A stretch of DNA of 64,000 nt from Vogesella oryzae (GTDB lineage: Bacteria > Pseudomonadota > Gammaproteobacteria > Burkholderiales > Chromobacteriaceae), in the NCBI RefSeq assembly GCF_902829295.1, contig NZ_CADEPL010000005.1:1-64000 (forward strand). The letters run 5' to 3'. Positions within the stretch are counted from its first letter, which is position 1. Each line of letters starts with the position of its first letter. The notes below the pieces were generated by a model. That model was not told where the DNA came from, made no database searches, and saw only the letters and a program-made list of their open reading frames with translations. Positions 20,758 to 31,050 of the stretch are shown here, piece by piece. A program made the translations under genes and the position numbers.

Positions 20758-20806
20758 AAGTTAGACGTCTTGGTGACCAGATTGCCAACCACCACGACAG
20801 AAGAAG

Positions 20807-21283
20807 TCAGGCGATGTACCAGCTATCACTGTTTTCACGCTTGGCGATGTACCAAGAATCACTGTTCTCACGTTTGGCGATGTAGAACGGGTCACTACTT
20901 TCGCGTTTGGCGATGTAGAACGGGTCGCTACTTTCGCGTTTGGCGATGTAGAACGGGTCGCTACTTTCGCGTTTGGCGATGTAGAACGGGTCGCTACTTT
21001 CACGTTTGGCGATGTAGAACGGGTCGCTACTTTCACGTTTGGCGATGTAGAACGGGTCGCTACTTTCACGTTTGGCGATGTAGAACGGGTCGCTACTTTC
21101 ACGTTTGGCGATGTAGAACGGGTCACTACTTTCACGTTTGGCGATGTATAACGAATCGCTGCTCTCACGTTTGGTCAGCATTGTTGCCGAATCTTGCGAG
21201 TCATCCGTTGTCGGAACAACTGCGCCCAAGGCTGCACCAGCATATAAGGTAAAAAGAGAAGCGAGCAGTATCAGCTTTTTCAT
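20807..21283 (-). CDS. Secreted tandem-repeat protein B (eleven 11-residue repeats), function unknown
   Basis: 158 residues. Signal peptide MKKLILLASLFTLYAGAALG, a 17-residue linker (AVVPTTDDSQDSATMLT), then eleven repeats: one KRESSDSLYIA, eight KRESSDPFYIA and two KRENSDSWYIA. Shared consensus with protein A is [QK]RE[STN][GS]DxxYIA. Every unit begins with the dibasic pair KR, so a trypsin-like protease would release nearly identical peptides; this is a suggestion, not evidence of processing. The terminal variants are at the two ends, as expected of arrays that expand from the middle. Start follows GGAAAGGAAG. Confidence 0.8.
   Translation of the reverse strand: MKKLILLASLFTLYAGAALGAVVPTTDDSQDSATMLTKRESSDSLYIAKRESSDPFYIAKRESSDPFYIAKRESSDPFYIAKRESSDPFYIAKRESSDPFYIAKRESSDPFYIAKRESSDPFYIAKRESSDPFYIAKRENSDSWYIAKRENSDSWYIA
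20810..21172 (-). repeat. 33-bp tandem repeat array, eleven units, in repeat gene B
   Basis: Eleven direct 33-bp units. The central units are almost identical at the DNA level, differing by a cgc/cac-type silent change and one gtcact/gtcgct change, whereas the outer units have diverged. Confidence 0.95.
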
Positions 21284-21422
21284 GATGCTTCCTTTCCAGG
21301 TCTAGCTGCACTTGTCAGACCCTCCCCCTTACCTCGTCGTTGACCACCGCAGAAATTTGGTTTTCTAAAACACACGCCCACTCTGCAGGCTACCGCGGCT
21401 ATTTGCGAGTTGTTCTGATGGG

Positions 21423-21468
21423 GTAACTATAGGAAGGCCAAAGGTGCGGAACAGTACAATTATTCGAA
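21423..21468 (-). promoter_or_regulatory. Candidate promoter of repeat gene B with boxes shared with gene A
   Basis: On the minus strand TTCGAATAATTGTACT (21468-21453), 20 bases, then CTATAGTTAC (21432-21423), matching the gene A arrangement to within one base of spacing. The leader from the second box to the ATG is about 140 bases in both genes. The remainder of 21284-21651 is non-coding, AT-rich, and shows no gene. Confidence 0.5.
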
Positions 21469-21601
21469 GTCAGAATGCAGTTTTTTTCAACTACAGGTTA
21501 AAACTTATTAACCAACCAGTTGCACGCCAACAGTAACTTGAAAACTTGTCGCCACCAATCCGTCTGCCCTAACTACACTTGGTTGGACTGCCGCCAAATA
21601 G

Positions 21602-21627
21602 AAAAAGCTCCCCCACGGGAGCTTTTT
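21602..21627 (-). terminator. Terminator of the dioxygenase-doxX unit
   Basis: AAAAAGCTCCC/GGGAGCTTTTT hairpin 25 bp after the dioxygenase stop. Confidence 0.88.
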
Positions 21628-21651
21628 ACCCGTAAAACCGGGCACGACTAC

Positions 21652-22434
21652 CTAAGAGTTTACAGCATCAAACACCCAGGCATCCATGGTGACTGACGCA
21701 TACTCGATGCCACGATGCAGGCTGCGGCCAAGCTTGCCATTGGCAGCCCCCAGTGCGAAGAACAGCGGCAGCAGGTGCTCGTCGGTCGGGTGGTTCTGGC
21801 GGGCAAACGGCGCCTGCGCCTGCCAGTCCAGCAACGAGTCAACGTCGCCTTGTTGCACACGCTGCGCGATCCAGTCGGCAAAGGCTTGAGCCCATGGCTG
21901 CGGCGGCGTATCCGGTGCACCCAGCGCATACAGATTGTGGGTAACACTGCCGGAACCGATGATCAGAATATCCTGCTCGGCCAGCGCGGCCAGCGCCTGC
22001 CCCAATCGGTAGTGTGTTGCAGCGTCCTGGCGCGGCAGCGTAGACAGCGTTACTACCGGAATATCCGCCTCCGGATACATCATCAGCAGCGGTACCCAGG
22101 CACCGTGATCCATGCCATCGGCCGGATCCTGCTGGTGGGCGATACCGGCAGCGGACAGCGCATTACTGACCGTCTGCGCCAGCGCCGCATCGCCGTGCGC
22201 CGGATAGCTCAGACGATACAGCTCGCGGGGAAAGCCGCCAAAGTCATGCACCGTACGCCACTGGGCGGCACTGCCCACCAGTGGCTGCAGCGCCAGGTAG
22301 TGCGCGGACATGATGACGATACCGCGCGGACGCGGCAGCCCGGCCGCATGGGCCTGCCAGATATGGCGGGCCGGCGAGGCGTTGATCAGCACATCCGGGC
22401 CGCCGTGCGAGATAAACAGTGGGGCGATGGACAT
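21652..22434 (-). CDS. DODA-type extradiol dioxygenase (4,5-DOPA dioxygenase, YgiD-like)
   Basis: 260 residues of the LigB/DODA superfamily. Metal-ligand histidines are visible in FISHGGPD (N-terminus) and MSAHYL, with further conserved His in VHDFGGFP, MDHGAWVPL and SGSVTHNL. Members use Fe or Zn to open catechol rings; plant and E. coli relatives act on DOPA. The true substrate here is unknown. Start at 22434 chosen from MSIAPLFISHGG. Likely co-transcribed with doxX upstream and controlled by the divergent LysR gene at 23043. Confidence 0.88.
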   Translation of the reverse strand: MSIAPLFISHGGPDVLINASPARHIWQAHAAGLPRPRGIVIMSAHYLALQPLVGSAAQWRTVHDFGGFPRELYRLSYPAHGDAALAQTVSNALSAAGIAHQQDPADGMDHGAWVPLLMMYPEADIPVVTLSTLPRQDAATHYRLGQALAALAEQDILIIGSGSVTHNLYALGAPDTPPQPWAQAFADWIAQRVQQGDVDSLLDWQAQAPFARQNHPTDEHLLPLFFALGAANGKLGRSLHRGIEYASVTMDAWVFDAVNS

Positions 22435-22512
22435 GGTAATGCTCCGGCAAAACAACGCGGCCAGTTGGCCGCGCCGCGATTCAACAAAATCGGTTCAAAT
22501 TATCTGCAGTTT

Positions 22513-22923
22513 TCAGCGTTCCTTGCGGCCCAGTGGCTTCAGTGCCAGCGCACCATCACCCAGCAGCGCCTGCACCAGTGCGGCTATCGCCAGGAACACC
22601 GGGTATTCCCAGCCACCGCCCGGGTTGCTGAACACCCAGCCATTGCCGCCGTGGCCGAAAATGGCCGCGCCCAGCAACAGGGGTACCAGCAGCAACGACA
22701 CCTGACGTGCGGCCACGCCGAGCAGGATCAGCGCGCCACCACCCAGTTCGGCCACGATGGTGACATAGCCCAGCCAGCCCGGCAGACCGATACTCTGGAA
22801 ATAGCCGGCCGTTCCCGCCGGGGTGAATACCAGGACCTTCAGTAGGCCATGGGAGATAAACATGATGCCAAGAGCCAGACGCAGCAGCAGGGCGGCATAA
22901 GGCGCGGTGCGGGTATCGATCAT
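22513..22923 (-). CDS. DoxX family membrane protein
   Basis: 136 residues, four membrane helices (LLLRLALGIMFISHG, WLGYVTIVAELGGGALILLG, SLLLVPLLLGAAIF, PVFLAIAALVQALLG). The RLALGIMFISHGLLK segment is typical of DoxX/YphA proteins. Role unclear; members often accompany redox enzymes. The ATG at 22923 has AAAGGA. Upstream gene of the dioxygenase, 78 bp away. Confidence 0.88.
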   Translation of the reverse strand: MIDTRTAPYAALLLRLALGIMFISHGLLKVLVFTPAGTAGYFQSIGLPGWLGYVTIVAELGGGALILLGVAARQVSLLLVPLLLGAAIFGHGGNGWVFSNPGGGWEYPVFLAIAALVQALLGDGALALKPLGRKER

Positions 22924-23042
22924 GATGCTTTCCTTTCGGTTGGGGGTGCTGCGTGTCACAGCGATGAGTTCATTAAACACCTTGCCTTAAAGCAAATAAA
23001 CCGCTATTGAAGCAATGAATTCATTACCAAAAAGAAACAATC

Positions 23043-23960
23043 ATGGACAAACTGGTGGCATTGCGCGTGTTCCACACCATTCACGAGAGTGGCAGTTTTG
23101 TCGCCGCCGCCGGGCGGCTGGAAATGTCCACCGCCATGGTCAGCAAATACGTCAGCGCGCTGGAGCAGGAGCTGGGCACCCGCTTGATCCAGCGCACCAC
23201 CCGCCGTCTGGCCTTCACCGAAGCCGGGCTGGATTACGCCCGCCGCACTGCGCTGGTACTGGCACAGCTGGAGGAAGCCGATGCTGCGGCCATGCAGCAG
23301 AGCATGGAGGCGCGCGGCACCCTGCGCATGGCGGCGCCGTTGTCATTCGGCATGCGCTATCTGGGGGACTGGCTGGCAGAACTGCGCTGCCGCCACCCGC
23401 TGCTGCAGGTGGAGCTGGAACTGTCCGACCGGCAGGTGGATCTGGTGGAGGATGGCTTTGATCTGGCGCTGCGTATCAGCACCCAGCCCCTGGGTGGCGG
23501 CTTGATCGCCCGCCCGCTAGGGCGCATCGACATGCTGCTGTGCGCCGCGCCCTCCTACCTGGCGGCCAACGGCACACCCGAAACACCGCAGGATCTGCTC
23601 AAGCACAGCTGCCTGCGTTACCAGCAGGGCAGCCAGGCACAGGCGTGGCGCTTCTGGCATGGTGAAGAGGAAATTGCGGTTGCGGTAGATGGCCCGTTGC
23701 AGAGCAATAACGGCGATGTGCTGGTCAGCGCGGCCGTGGCCGGCATGGGCATCCTGCACCAGCCACGCTTTCTGCTGGAGGATGCGCTGCGCCAGGGCCA
23801 GTTGCAGCCGCTATTGACCGACTATCGCACCCGCAGCGCCGATGTCTACGTGGTATATCCGGCACGGCGCTACCTGCCAATGAAGGTGCGCGTGCTGATC
23901 GAGTTGCTGCAGGATATGCTGGCCCGGCTCGGCCCGCCTGCCCCATCGGCCAGTGGCTGA
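23043..23960 (+). CDS. LysR-family regulator of the divergent doxX-dioxygenase unit
   Basis: 305 residues with N-terminal helix-turn-helix (MDKLVALRVFHTIHESGSFVAAAGRLEMSTAMVSKYVSALE) and a substrate-binding domain, AaeR/DhcR-like subgroup. It is divergent from doxX with a 119-bp shared promoter region, the classic layout for local control. Inducer unknown. Confidence 0.88.
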   Translation: MDKLVALRVFHTIHESGSFVAAAGRLEMSTAMVSKYVSALEQELGTRLIQRTTRRLAFTEAGLDYARRTALVLAQLEEADAAAMQQSMEARGTLRMAAPLSFGMRYLGDWLAELRCRHPLLQVELELSDRQVDLVEDGFDLALRISTQPLGGGLIARPLGRIDMLLCAAPSYLAANGTPETPQDLLKHSCLRYQQGSQAQAWRFWHGEEEIAVAVDGPLQSNNGDVLVSAAVAGMGILHQPRFLLEDALRQGQLQPLLTDYRTRSADVYVVYPARRYLPMKVRVLIELLQDMLARLGPPAPSASG

Positions 23961-24082
23961 GAAGCAGTGCTGGCGCGCCGCTTGCATTAAGCTGGTCCAG
24001 CTGTTATCACCGGCGCATGCTGGCGCCCAAAAGCCGCGATTATTAGCAGACTATAAATAAAGACAAAAGACGAGGAGCCATC

Positions 24083-25852
24083 ATGAACAAACACGCCCTG
24101 CTCGCCATGTTGGCCGCATGCACCCTGCTGCCGGCAACTGCAGCCGATATGAACAAGGTACTGCACGTGGCAATGAATGCCCCGGAAACCGGCTTTGACC
24201 CGGCCAAGGTTTCGGACCTTTATTCCAGCGCAATTAATGAAAACATCTACGATCCGCTGGTCAGCTACGACTATCTGGCGCGGCCAGCCAAGCTGGTGGC
24301 CAACACCAGCACATTGCCCAGCGTCTCGGTTGACGGCAAGGTCTACACCTTCCACATCAAGCCCGGCATCTACTTTGCCGACGACGCCGCCTTCAAGGGC
24401 AAGAAACGCGAGCTGACCGCAGCCGATTACGCCTACAGCATCAAACGTCATCTCGATCCCACCGTGCGCTCGCCGTGGAGTTTTCTGGTCGATGGCCGCT
24501 TTGTCGGCGCCGACGAGCTGGTAAAAGCCGCCGGCAAGGGCGCGCTGAATTACGACACCCCGGTAGAGGGTATCAAGGTAGTCGACAAATACACCCTGCA
24601 GCTCACCCTGACCGAGACCAACTTCAACTTCCTGTCCATTCTGGCAATGCCGGCATTTGGCGCGGTGGCACGGGAGGTCATCGAAGCCAACCGCGACAAT
24701 ACCAATGCCCATCCGGTCGGCACCGGTCCCTACCTGCTGAAGGAATGGAAACCCGGCAGCAAGATCGTGCTGGAAGCCAACCCGGGCTATCGCAAAGTGG
24801 TGTTTGACAGCGTGCCCGGCAACGACCCTGTAGACAGGGCCGTCGTCAAGGCGCTGCAGGGCAAAACCCTGCCAAGAGTTGGCCGCGTGGAAGTAGCCAT
24901 CATCGAGGAAGAACAGCCGCTGTGGCTGTCCTTCCTCAACCGCCAGCTGGACGTCAGCGGCATTCCGCAGGCGGCACTGCAGGACGCGCTGGTAATCAAC
25001 CCGAAAAATCCGCTCGACGTGAAACTGGCCGACAAGTACGCGCGCCAGGGCATGCAACTGCAACGCCAGCAGATGCCGGAGGTCAACTTCCACTTCTTCA
25101 ATATGCAGGACCCGGTGGTCGGCGGCGACAGCAAGGACAAGATCGCCCTGCGCCGCGCCATCGCCATGGCCTTCCCGGTAAATGAAACCATTGCCGCCAT
25201 CCGCCGTGGCCAGGCCGTGCCGATGAACTACATTGTGCCGGCCGGGGTAGCCGGCCACAACCCGGCATTCCGTGGCGCGCCCAAGTACGACCCGGCCGCA
25301 GCCAACGCCCTGCTCGACCGTTTCGGTTACCGCATCGGTGAGGATGGTTACCGCATTCGCCCGGATGGCAAACCGCTGGCAGTCGAGCTGGCCAGCGGCA
25401 CCACGGCCTTGAACAAGCAGTGGAACGAATACTGGCAGCAAGCCTTCGACAAGCTGAAAATCCATCTCAATTTCAAGCTGGGCAAATGGAACGAACTGGC
25501 CAAGGCCAACCAGCAGGGCAAACTGCAGATGTGGGGCATGGCGTGGGGAGCCGATTACCCGGATGGCGAGAATTTCATGCAGCTGCTGTACAGCAAGAAC
25601 GCCGGCGATTCCAACGCCGCCGACTTCAAGAATGCCGACTATGACCGCCTGTTCGAAGCCTCGCTCAAGCTGCCGGACGGACCGGAGCGCAACAAGCTGT
25701 ACGACGCGATGAACAAGATCGTGGTGGCGCAACAACCATGGATCTTCGGCGACATCCGTGTACGCAGCACGCTGGCGCAGCCGTATGTGAAAGGGCTTAA
25801 GCTGCACCCGCTGCTGAACACCAGCTGGCGTTATCTGGACCTGCAGAAGTAA
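24083..25852 (+). CDS. Peptide ABC transporter substrate-binding protein (family 5)
   Basis: 589 residues with a signal peptide (MNKHALLAMLAACTLLPATAA). Extracellular binding protein family 5: ETGFDPAKVSDLYSSAINENIYDPLV, LTAADYAYSIKRHLDP, HPVGTGPYLLKEWKPGSKI, and the C-terminal ADYPDGENFMQLLYS. It delivers oligopeptides or similar solutes to the permeases encoded next. Start follows GAGGAG. First gene of a four-gene operon with gaps of 25, 4 and 6 bp. Confidence 0.93.
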   Translation: MNKHALLAMLAACTLLPATAADMNKVLHVAMNAPETGFDPAKVSDLYSSAINENIYDPLVSYDYLARPAKLVANTSTLPSVSVDGKVYTFHIKPGIYFADDAAFKGKKRELTAADYAYSIKRHLDPTVRSPWSFLVDGRFVGADELVKAAGKGALNYDTPVEGIKVVDKYTLQLTLTETNFNFLSILAMPAFGAVAREVIEANRDNTNAHPVGTGPYLLKEWKPGSKIVLEANPGYRKVVFDSVPGNDPVDRAVVKALQGKTLPRVGRVEVAIIEEEQPLWLSFLNRQLDVSGIPQAALQDALVINPKNPLDVKLADKYARQGMQLQRQQMPEVNFHFFNMQDPVVGGDSKDKIALRRAIAMAFPVNETIAAIRRGQAVPMNYIVPAGVAGHNPAFRGAPKYDPAAANALLDRFGYRIGEDGYRIRPDGKPLAVELASGTTALNKQWNEYWQQAFDKLKIHLNFKLGKWNELAKANQQGKLQMWGMAWGADYPDGENFMQLLYSKNAGDSNAADFKNADYDRLFEASLKLPDGPERNKLYDAMNKIVVAQQPWIFGDIRVRSTLAQPYVKGLKLHPLLNTSWRYLDLQK

Positions 25853-25877
25853 GCGGCGGCAGGCTGGAGAACCCATC

Positions 25878-26816
25878 ATGCTGGCATTCATCATCCGCCG
25901 CGTAGCGCAAATGGTACCGACGCTGTTCGGCGTGATGCTGCTGCTGTTCGTGCTGTTCAACTGGGTAGGCGGCGATCCGTCCTACATCCTCGCCGGCAAG
26001 AACCTCAGTCCCGAGGCACTGGCCAACATCCGCCACCAGCTGGGACTCGATCTGTCGCTACCGCAGCAGTTTGTCATTTTCGTCAAACAGGTGCTGACGC
26101 TGGATTTCGGTACCTCGTGGTCCACCCAGCAACCGGTCACCAGCATCCTGCACAGCCGCATCGGCCCGTCCCTGCTGCTGACCGGCAGCATCCTGCTGCT
26201 GGGTACCGTGCTGGCGGTGGTGATTGCCGCGCTGGTGGCCTATCTACGCGGCAGCCTGACCGACCGGCTGGTGACGCTGATTTCCACCTGCGCCATGTCG
26301 GTCAGCGGTCTGGTCTATATCATTGCCGGCCAGTACTGGCTGGCGCACAAGGCCGGGCTGTTTCCGATCATGGGCTGGAGCGACCGCATCGCCGAGAACC
26401 TGCTCTACTACCTGCCGCTACCCTTGTTGCTGGGGGTGGTGGTCGGGCTGGCGCCGGACATCCGTTTCTACCGCAGCTGCTTCGTCGAGGAGATGAACCA
26501 CGACTACGTGCGCACTGCCCGCGCCAAAGGCCTGTCCGAGCCGGTGATCATGCTCAAGCATGTGCTGCGCAATGCCATGATTCCGGTGGTTACCTCGCTG
26601 ATGATGTCGCTGCCCTACCTGATGATGGGGGCCATGCTGCTGGAAACGTTCTTTTCCATTCCGGGCATGGGCAAAGAAGTGGTCATGGCGGTGGACCGCA
26701 GCGATTTTCCGGTCATCAAGGCCATTACCATCTACATTGCGCTGGCCACTATGCTGTTTAACCTGTTGGCCGATATCGTCTACAAACTGATCGACCCACG
26801 GGTCGAGCTGTCCTGA
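25878..26816 (+). CDS. Peptide ABC transporter permease, DppB/YejB-like
   Basis: 312 residues. N-terminus MLAFIIRRVAQMVPTLFGVMLLLFVLF is the typical first helix; six helices in all, with the EAA loop EEMNHDYVRTARAKGLSE and the downstream AMIPVVTSLMMSLPYLM. Forms the channel with the next gene. The GTRY-like start and FGVMLL pattern match the OppB/DppB family. Confidence 0.93.
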   Translation: MLAFIIRRVAQMVPTLFGVMLLLFVLFNWVGGDPSYILAGKNLSPEALANIRHQLGLDLSLPQQFVIFVKQVLTLDFGTSWSTQQPVTSILHSRIGPSLLLTGSILLLGTVLAVVIAALVAYLRGSLTDRLVTLISTCAMSVSGLVYIIAGQYWLAHKAGLFPIMGWSDRIAENLLYYLPLPLLLGVVVGLAPDIRFYRSCFVEEMNHDYVRTARAKGLSEPVIMLKHVLRNAMIPVVTSLMMSLPYLMMGAMLLETFFSIPGMGKEVVMAVDRSDFPVIKAITIYIALATMLFNLLADIVYKLIDPRVELS

Positions 26817-26820
26817 TGCC

Positions 26821-27909
26821 ATGCCCTCATCCAACCCCTTGCCACTGACCGTGGCACCGCCGTCCCATAACAGCTTGGCACGCCAGGGCTGGCGCCGCTT
26901 GCGTCGCGACCGTATCGGCTTTGGCTCACTATGTATCGTCGCGCTGTATCTGTTGCTGGCAATGGCGGCCTGGAGCGGCCTGCTGGCCCGCCACTGGCAG
27001 GACGAAGTCGCCAAACCGTTTGCGCCGCCGACGCTGTTCGCCAATCTCGGGCCACAACATGTGGAGCTGAACGCCGCCGATATCGATGCGGCCAACCAGC
27101 GCCGCCGCGCGGCAGCCGGCAGCGACAGCAGCGCCGCCACCGGTCTGGACGCCAGCGAAGACCCACTGGCCGCCGACATGGCCGCCGCGCAGCAGCAGGC
27201 GGCGCAATACCACAGCGAAGAGGCCCCCAAGGCCGACACCCTGCCACTGGGGGCCGACCAGCGCGGCCGCGACATCCGGCAGAAAGTACTGCAAGGCACC
27301 GCCACCTCGCTGCTGGTGGGCCTGAGCGGCGCATTGCTGGCGCTGACTATCGGCACCGTGCTGGGGGCGCTGTCCGGCTATTTCGGCGGTCTGCTCGATG
27401 ACCTGCTGATGTGGGGCTACAGCGTGTTCACCTCGGTACCGGACATGCTGCTGTTGCTGGCTTTTGCCGCCGTCAGCGGTCGCGGCATCGGTACCGTGGT
27501 GGTGGTGATGGCACTGACCAGCTGGACCGGCAGCTACCGGCTGATGCGCGCCGAGTTTCTCAAGCACAAGAGCCGCGAGTACGTACGCGCCGCCGATGCC
27601 ATCGGCGCCAGTCACGGTCGCCGCATGTTCCACCACATCCTGCCCAACGTCAGCCACCTGCTGCTGGTGCAGTTTTCCATGCTCACCGTAGCGCTGATCA
27701 AGTACGAGGCGATCCTGTCCTTCCTCGGTTTTGGTGTCGGCATCACCCAGGTAAGCCTGGGTGCCATGCTGGCCGAGGCACCGGCCGAACTGCTACAGGG
27801 CTACTGGTGGCAGATGCTGACCGTCACCGTAGTGATGTCGGTGCTGGTGACCGCCTTCTCGCTGCTGACCGACAGCCTGCGCGACGCGCTTGACCCGAAA
27901 GTGAAATAA
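26821..27909 (+). CDS. Peptide ABC transporter permease, YejE/DppC-like, with an enlarged periplasmic loop
   Basis: 362 residues. After a cytoplasmic N-terminus (RQGWRRLRRDRIGFGS) and helix 1 comes an unusually long, Ala/Asp/Gln-rich region of about 100 residues before LPLGADQRGRDIRQKVLQG and the remaining five helices. The EAA loop is EFLKHKSREYVRAADAIGAS. The extended loop (about residues 60-140) is coiled and low in complexity (DIDAANQRRRAAAGSDSS, ADMAAAQQQAAQYHSE). Pairs with the preceding permease. Confidence 0.9.
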   Translation: MPSSNPLPLTVAPPSHNSLARQGWRRLRRDRIGFGSLCIVALYLLLAMAAWSGLLARHWQDEVAKPFAPPTLFANLGPQHVELNAADIDAANQRRRAAAGSDSSAATGLDASEDPLAADMAAAQQQAAQYHSEEAPKADTLPLGADQRGRDIRQKVLQGTATSLLVGLSGALLALTIGTVLGALSGYFGGLLDDLLMWGYSVFTSVPDMLLLLAFAAVSGRGIGTVVVVMALTSWTGSYRLMRAEFLKHKSREYVRAADAIGASHGRRMFHHILPNVSHLLLVQFSMLTVALIKYEAILSFLGFGVGITQVSLGAMLAEAPAELLQGYWWQMLTVTVVMSVLVTAFSLLTDSLRDALDPKVK

Positions 27910-27915
27910 GCCAAG

Positions 27916-29647
<1,732 letters not shown>

Positions 29648-29667
<20 letters not shown>

Positions 29668-30514
29668 CGAACACCTGCAGCACCCAGGCGGCGGCCGGCC
29701 CCAGCGGCTGGCGCCGCGACCACACCGCGTCGATGCGCTGCTGCCGCGGCCAACCCGGCAATGCCAGCGGCTGCAAGCCGCTGCCGTAACGCGCCACCAG
29801 CCAGTGCGGCAGCTCTGCCCAGCCAAAACCCAGCAGTGCCATTTCCATCAGCAACAGATAGCTGGGCGCCGACCAGCACTGGCCGCCACTGTCCGGCTGC
29901 GGCAAGTCCTGGTAGGTGCGCAAGCGCAGCTCGCGCCAGTCGCGCAGCGCCGTTTCGTCCAGAGCGGCCACCTGTGTTAGCGGATGGCCGGTAGCCACAT
30001 ACAGCGAGGTCTCTGCCGGCCGCGCCAGCGCCTGGTGCGCCAGATCGGCGCTGTACGCCGGCTGCGCGGTGAGCATGCCCAGATGCGCGCGCCCGCTTTG
30101 CACCAGCGCCAGCACATCGTCCTGTTCGCCCACCAGACATTCCAGCTCCACCCGAGGAAAACGCTGCGCAAAGCTGCCCAGCACCGCCTCGAAATCGCCG
30201 GTATGAAAGGTATCGGACAGCACGATGGTCAGCCGCGGCTCCTGCCCTTCGGCCAGCAGTTGGGCCTGCTGTCGCAGGCTGTCCTGCGTGGTCAGCGTCT
30301 GTCGTGCATACGGCAACAAGCACTGACCGGCGGCGGTCAGTTGCGGCTGGCGCCCGCTGCGATCAAACAGCGCCACCCCCAGATCGATCTCCAGATTGGC
30401 GATGGTTTCGCTGATGGTGGACTGGCGCTTGCCCAGGCTGCGCGCGGCGGCGGAAAACGAGCCCTGCTCCGCCGCCAGCACGAAGGCGATCAAGGCTTCA
30501 CTGGCGATCGACAT
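29648..30514 (-). CDS. LysR-family regulator, divergent from the PACE efflux gene
   Basis: 288 residues. Helix-turn-helix in IAFVLAAEQGSFSAAARSLGKRQSTISETIANLE, then the effector domain. It is divergent from the PACE gene with 89 bp between the starts, like aceR-aceI in Acinetobacter, so it probably controls it. Its 3' end overlaps the ABC ATPase gene tail to tail by 20 bp. Confidence 0.88.
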
Positions 30515-30603
30515 ATCGGTTACTCCGATAGAACCTAATTGTTATCTACGCAGAAAACCTATCACACTGACTGTCATTCCGATAGCAACAGGTTGGCCGC
30601 AAC

Positions 30604-31050
30604 ATGCAACACGACGACAAAACCCTGCGCGAACGCATCTTTCACGCCGTGCTGTACGAAGTTTGCGCCATGGCGCTACTGGTGCCGCTGGGTAGCTGGC
30701 TGGGCGATGCCGACCTGGCGCACATTGGCGCGCTGGGGCTGATGATGTCGACCATCGCCATGCTGTGGAACATGCTGTTCAATGCGCTGTTCGAGCGGCT
30801 GGAGCGCCGCTATCACTGGCAGCGCAACCCGACGGTGCGCAGTCTGCACGCCATCGGTTTCGAAGGCGGCATGCTGCTGCTGACCATCCCGCTGGTGGCG
30901 TGGTGGCTGGAGTGCAGCCTGTGGCAGGCGCTGCTGCTGGATGTCGGCGTGCTGCTGTTCTTCCTGCCCTACACCTATGTGTTCAACTGGAGCTACGACC
31001 ACACCCGCGCCCGGCTGATGGCACGGCGGGTCGCCTGCCGCCAGGCGTGA
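30604..31050 (+). CDS. PACE-family efflux protein (AceI-like)
   Basis: 148 residues with four membrane helices arranged as two repeated two-helix units (bacterial transmembrane pair domains). The RERIFHAVLYEVCAM and RSLHAIGFEGGMLLL segments carry the R-x-x-H-A-x-x-F/Y-E signature including the conserved intramembrane Glu. The family exports biocides such as chlorhexidine and acriflavine by proton antiport; here the substrate is unknown. A TGCGGCCAAC copy sits 3 bp before the ATG. No gap to the next gene, which is convergent. Confidence 0.9.
   Translation: MQHDDKTLRERIFHAVLYEVCAMALLVPLGSWLGDADLAHIGALGLMMSTIAMLWNMLFNALFERLERRYHWQRNPTVRSLHAIGFEGGMLLLTIPLVAWWLECSLWQALLLDVGVLLFFLPYTYVFNWSYDHTRARLMARRVACRQA

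Noticed and set aside
20060-21172. Regular 33-bp repeats resembling a CRISPR array
   Set aside because: The repeats are directly adjacent without unique spacers, are translated in frame and follow signal peptides.
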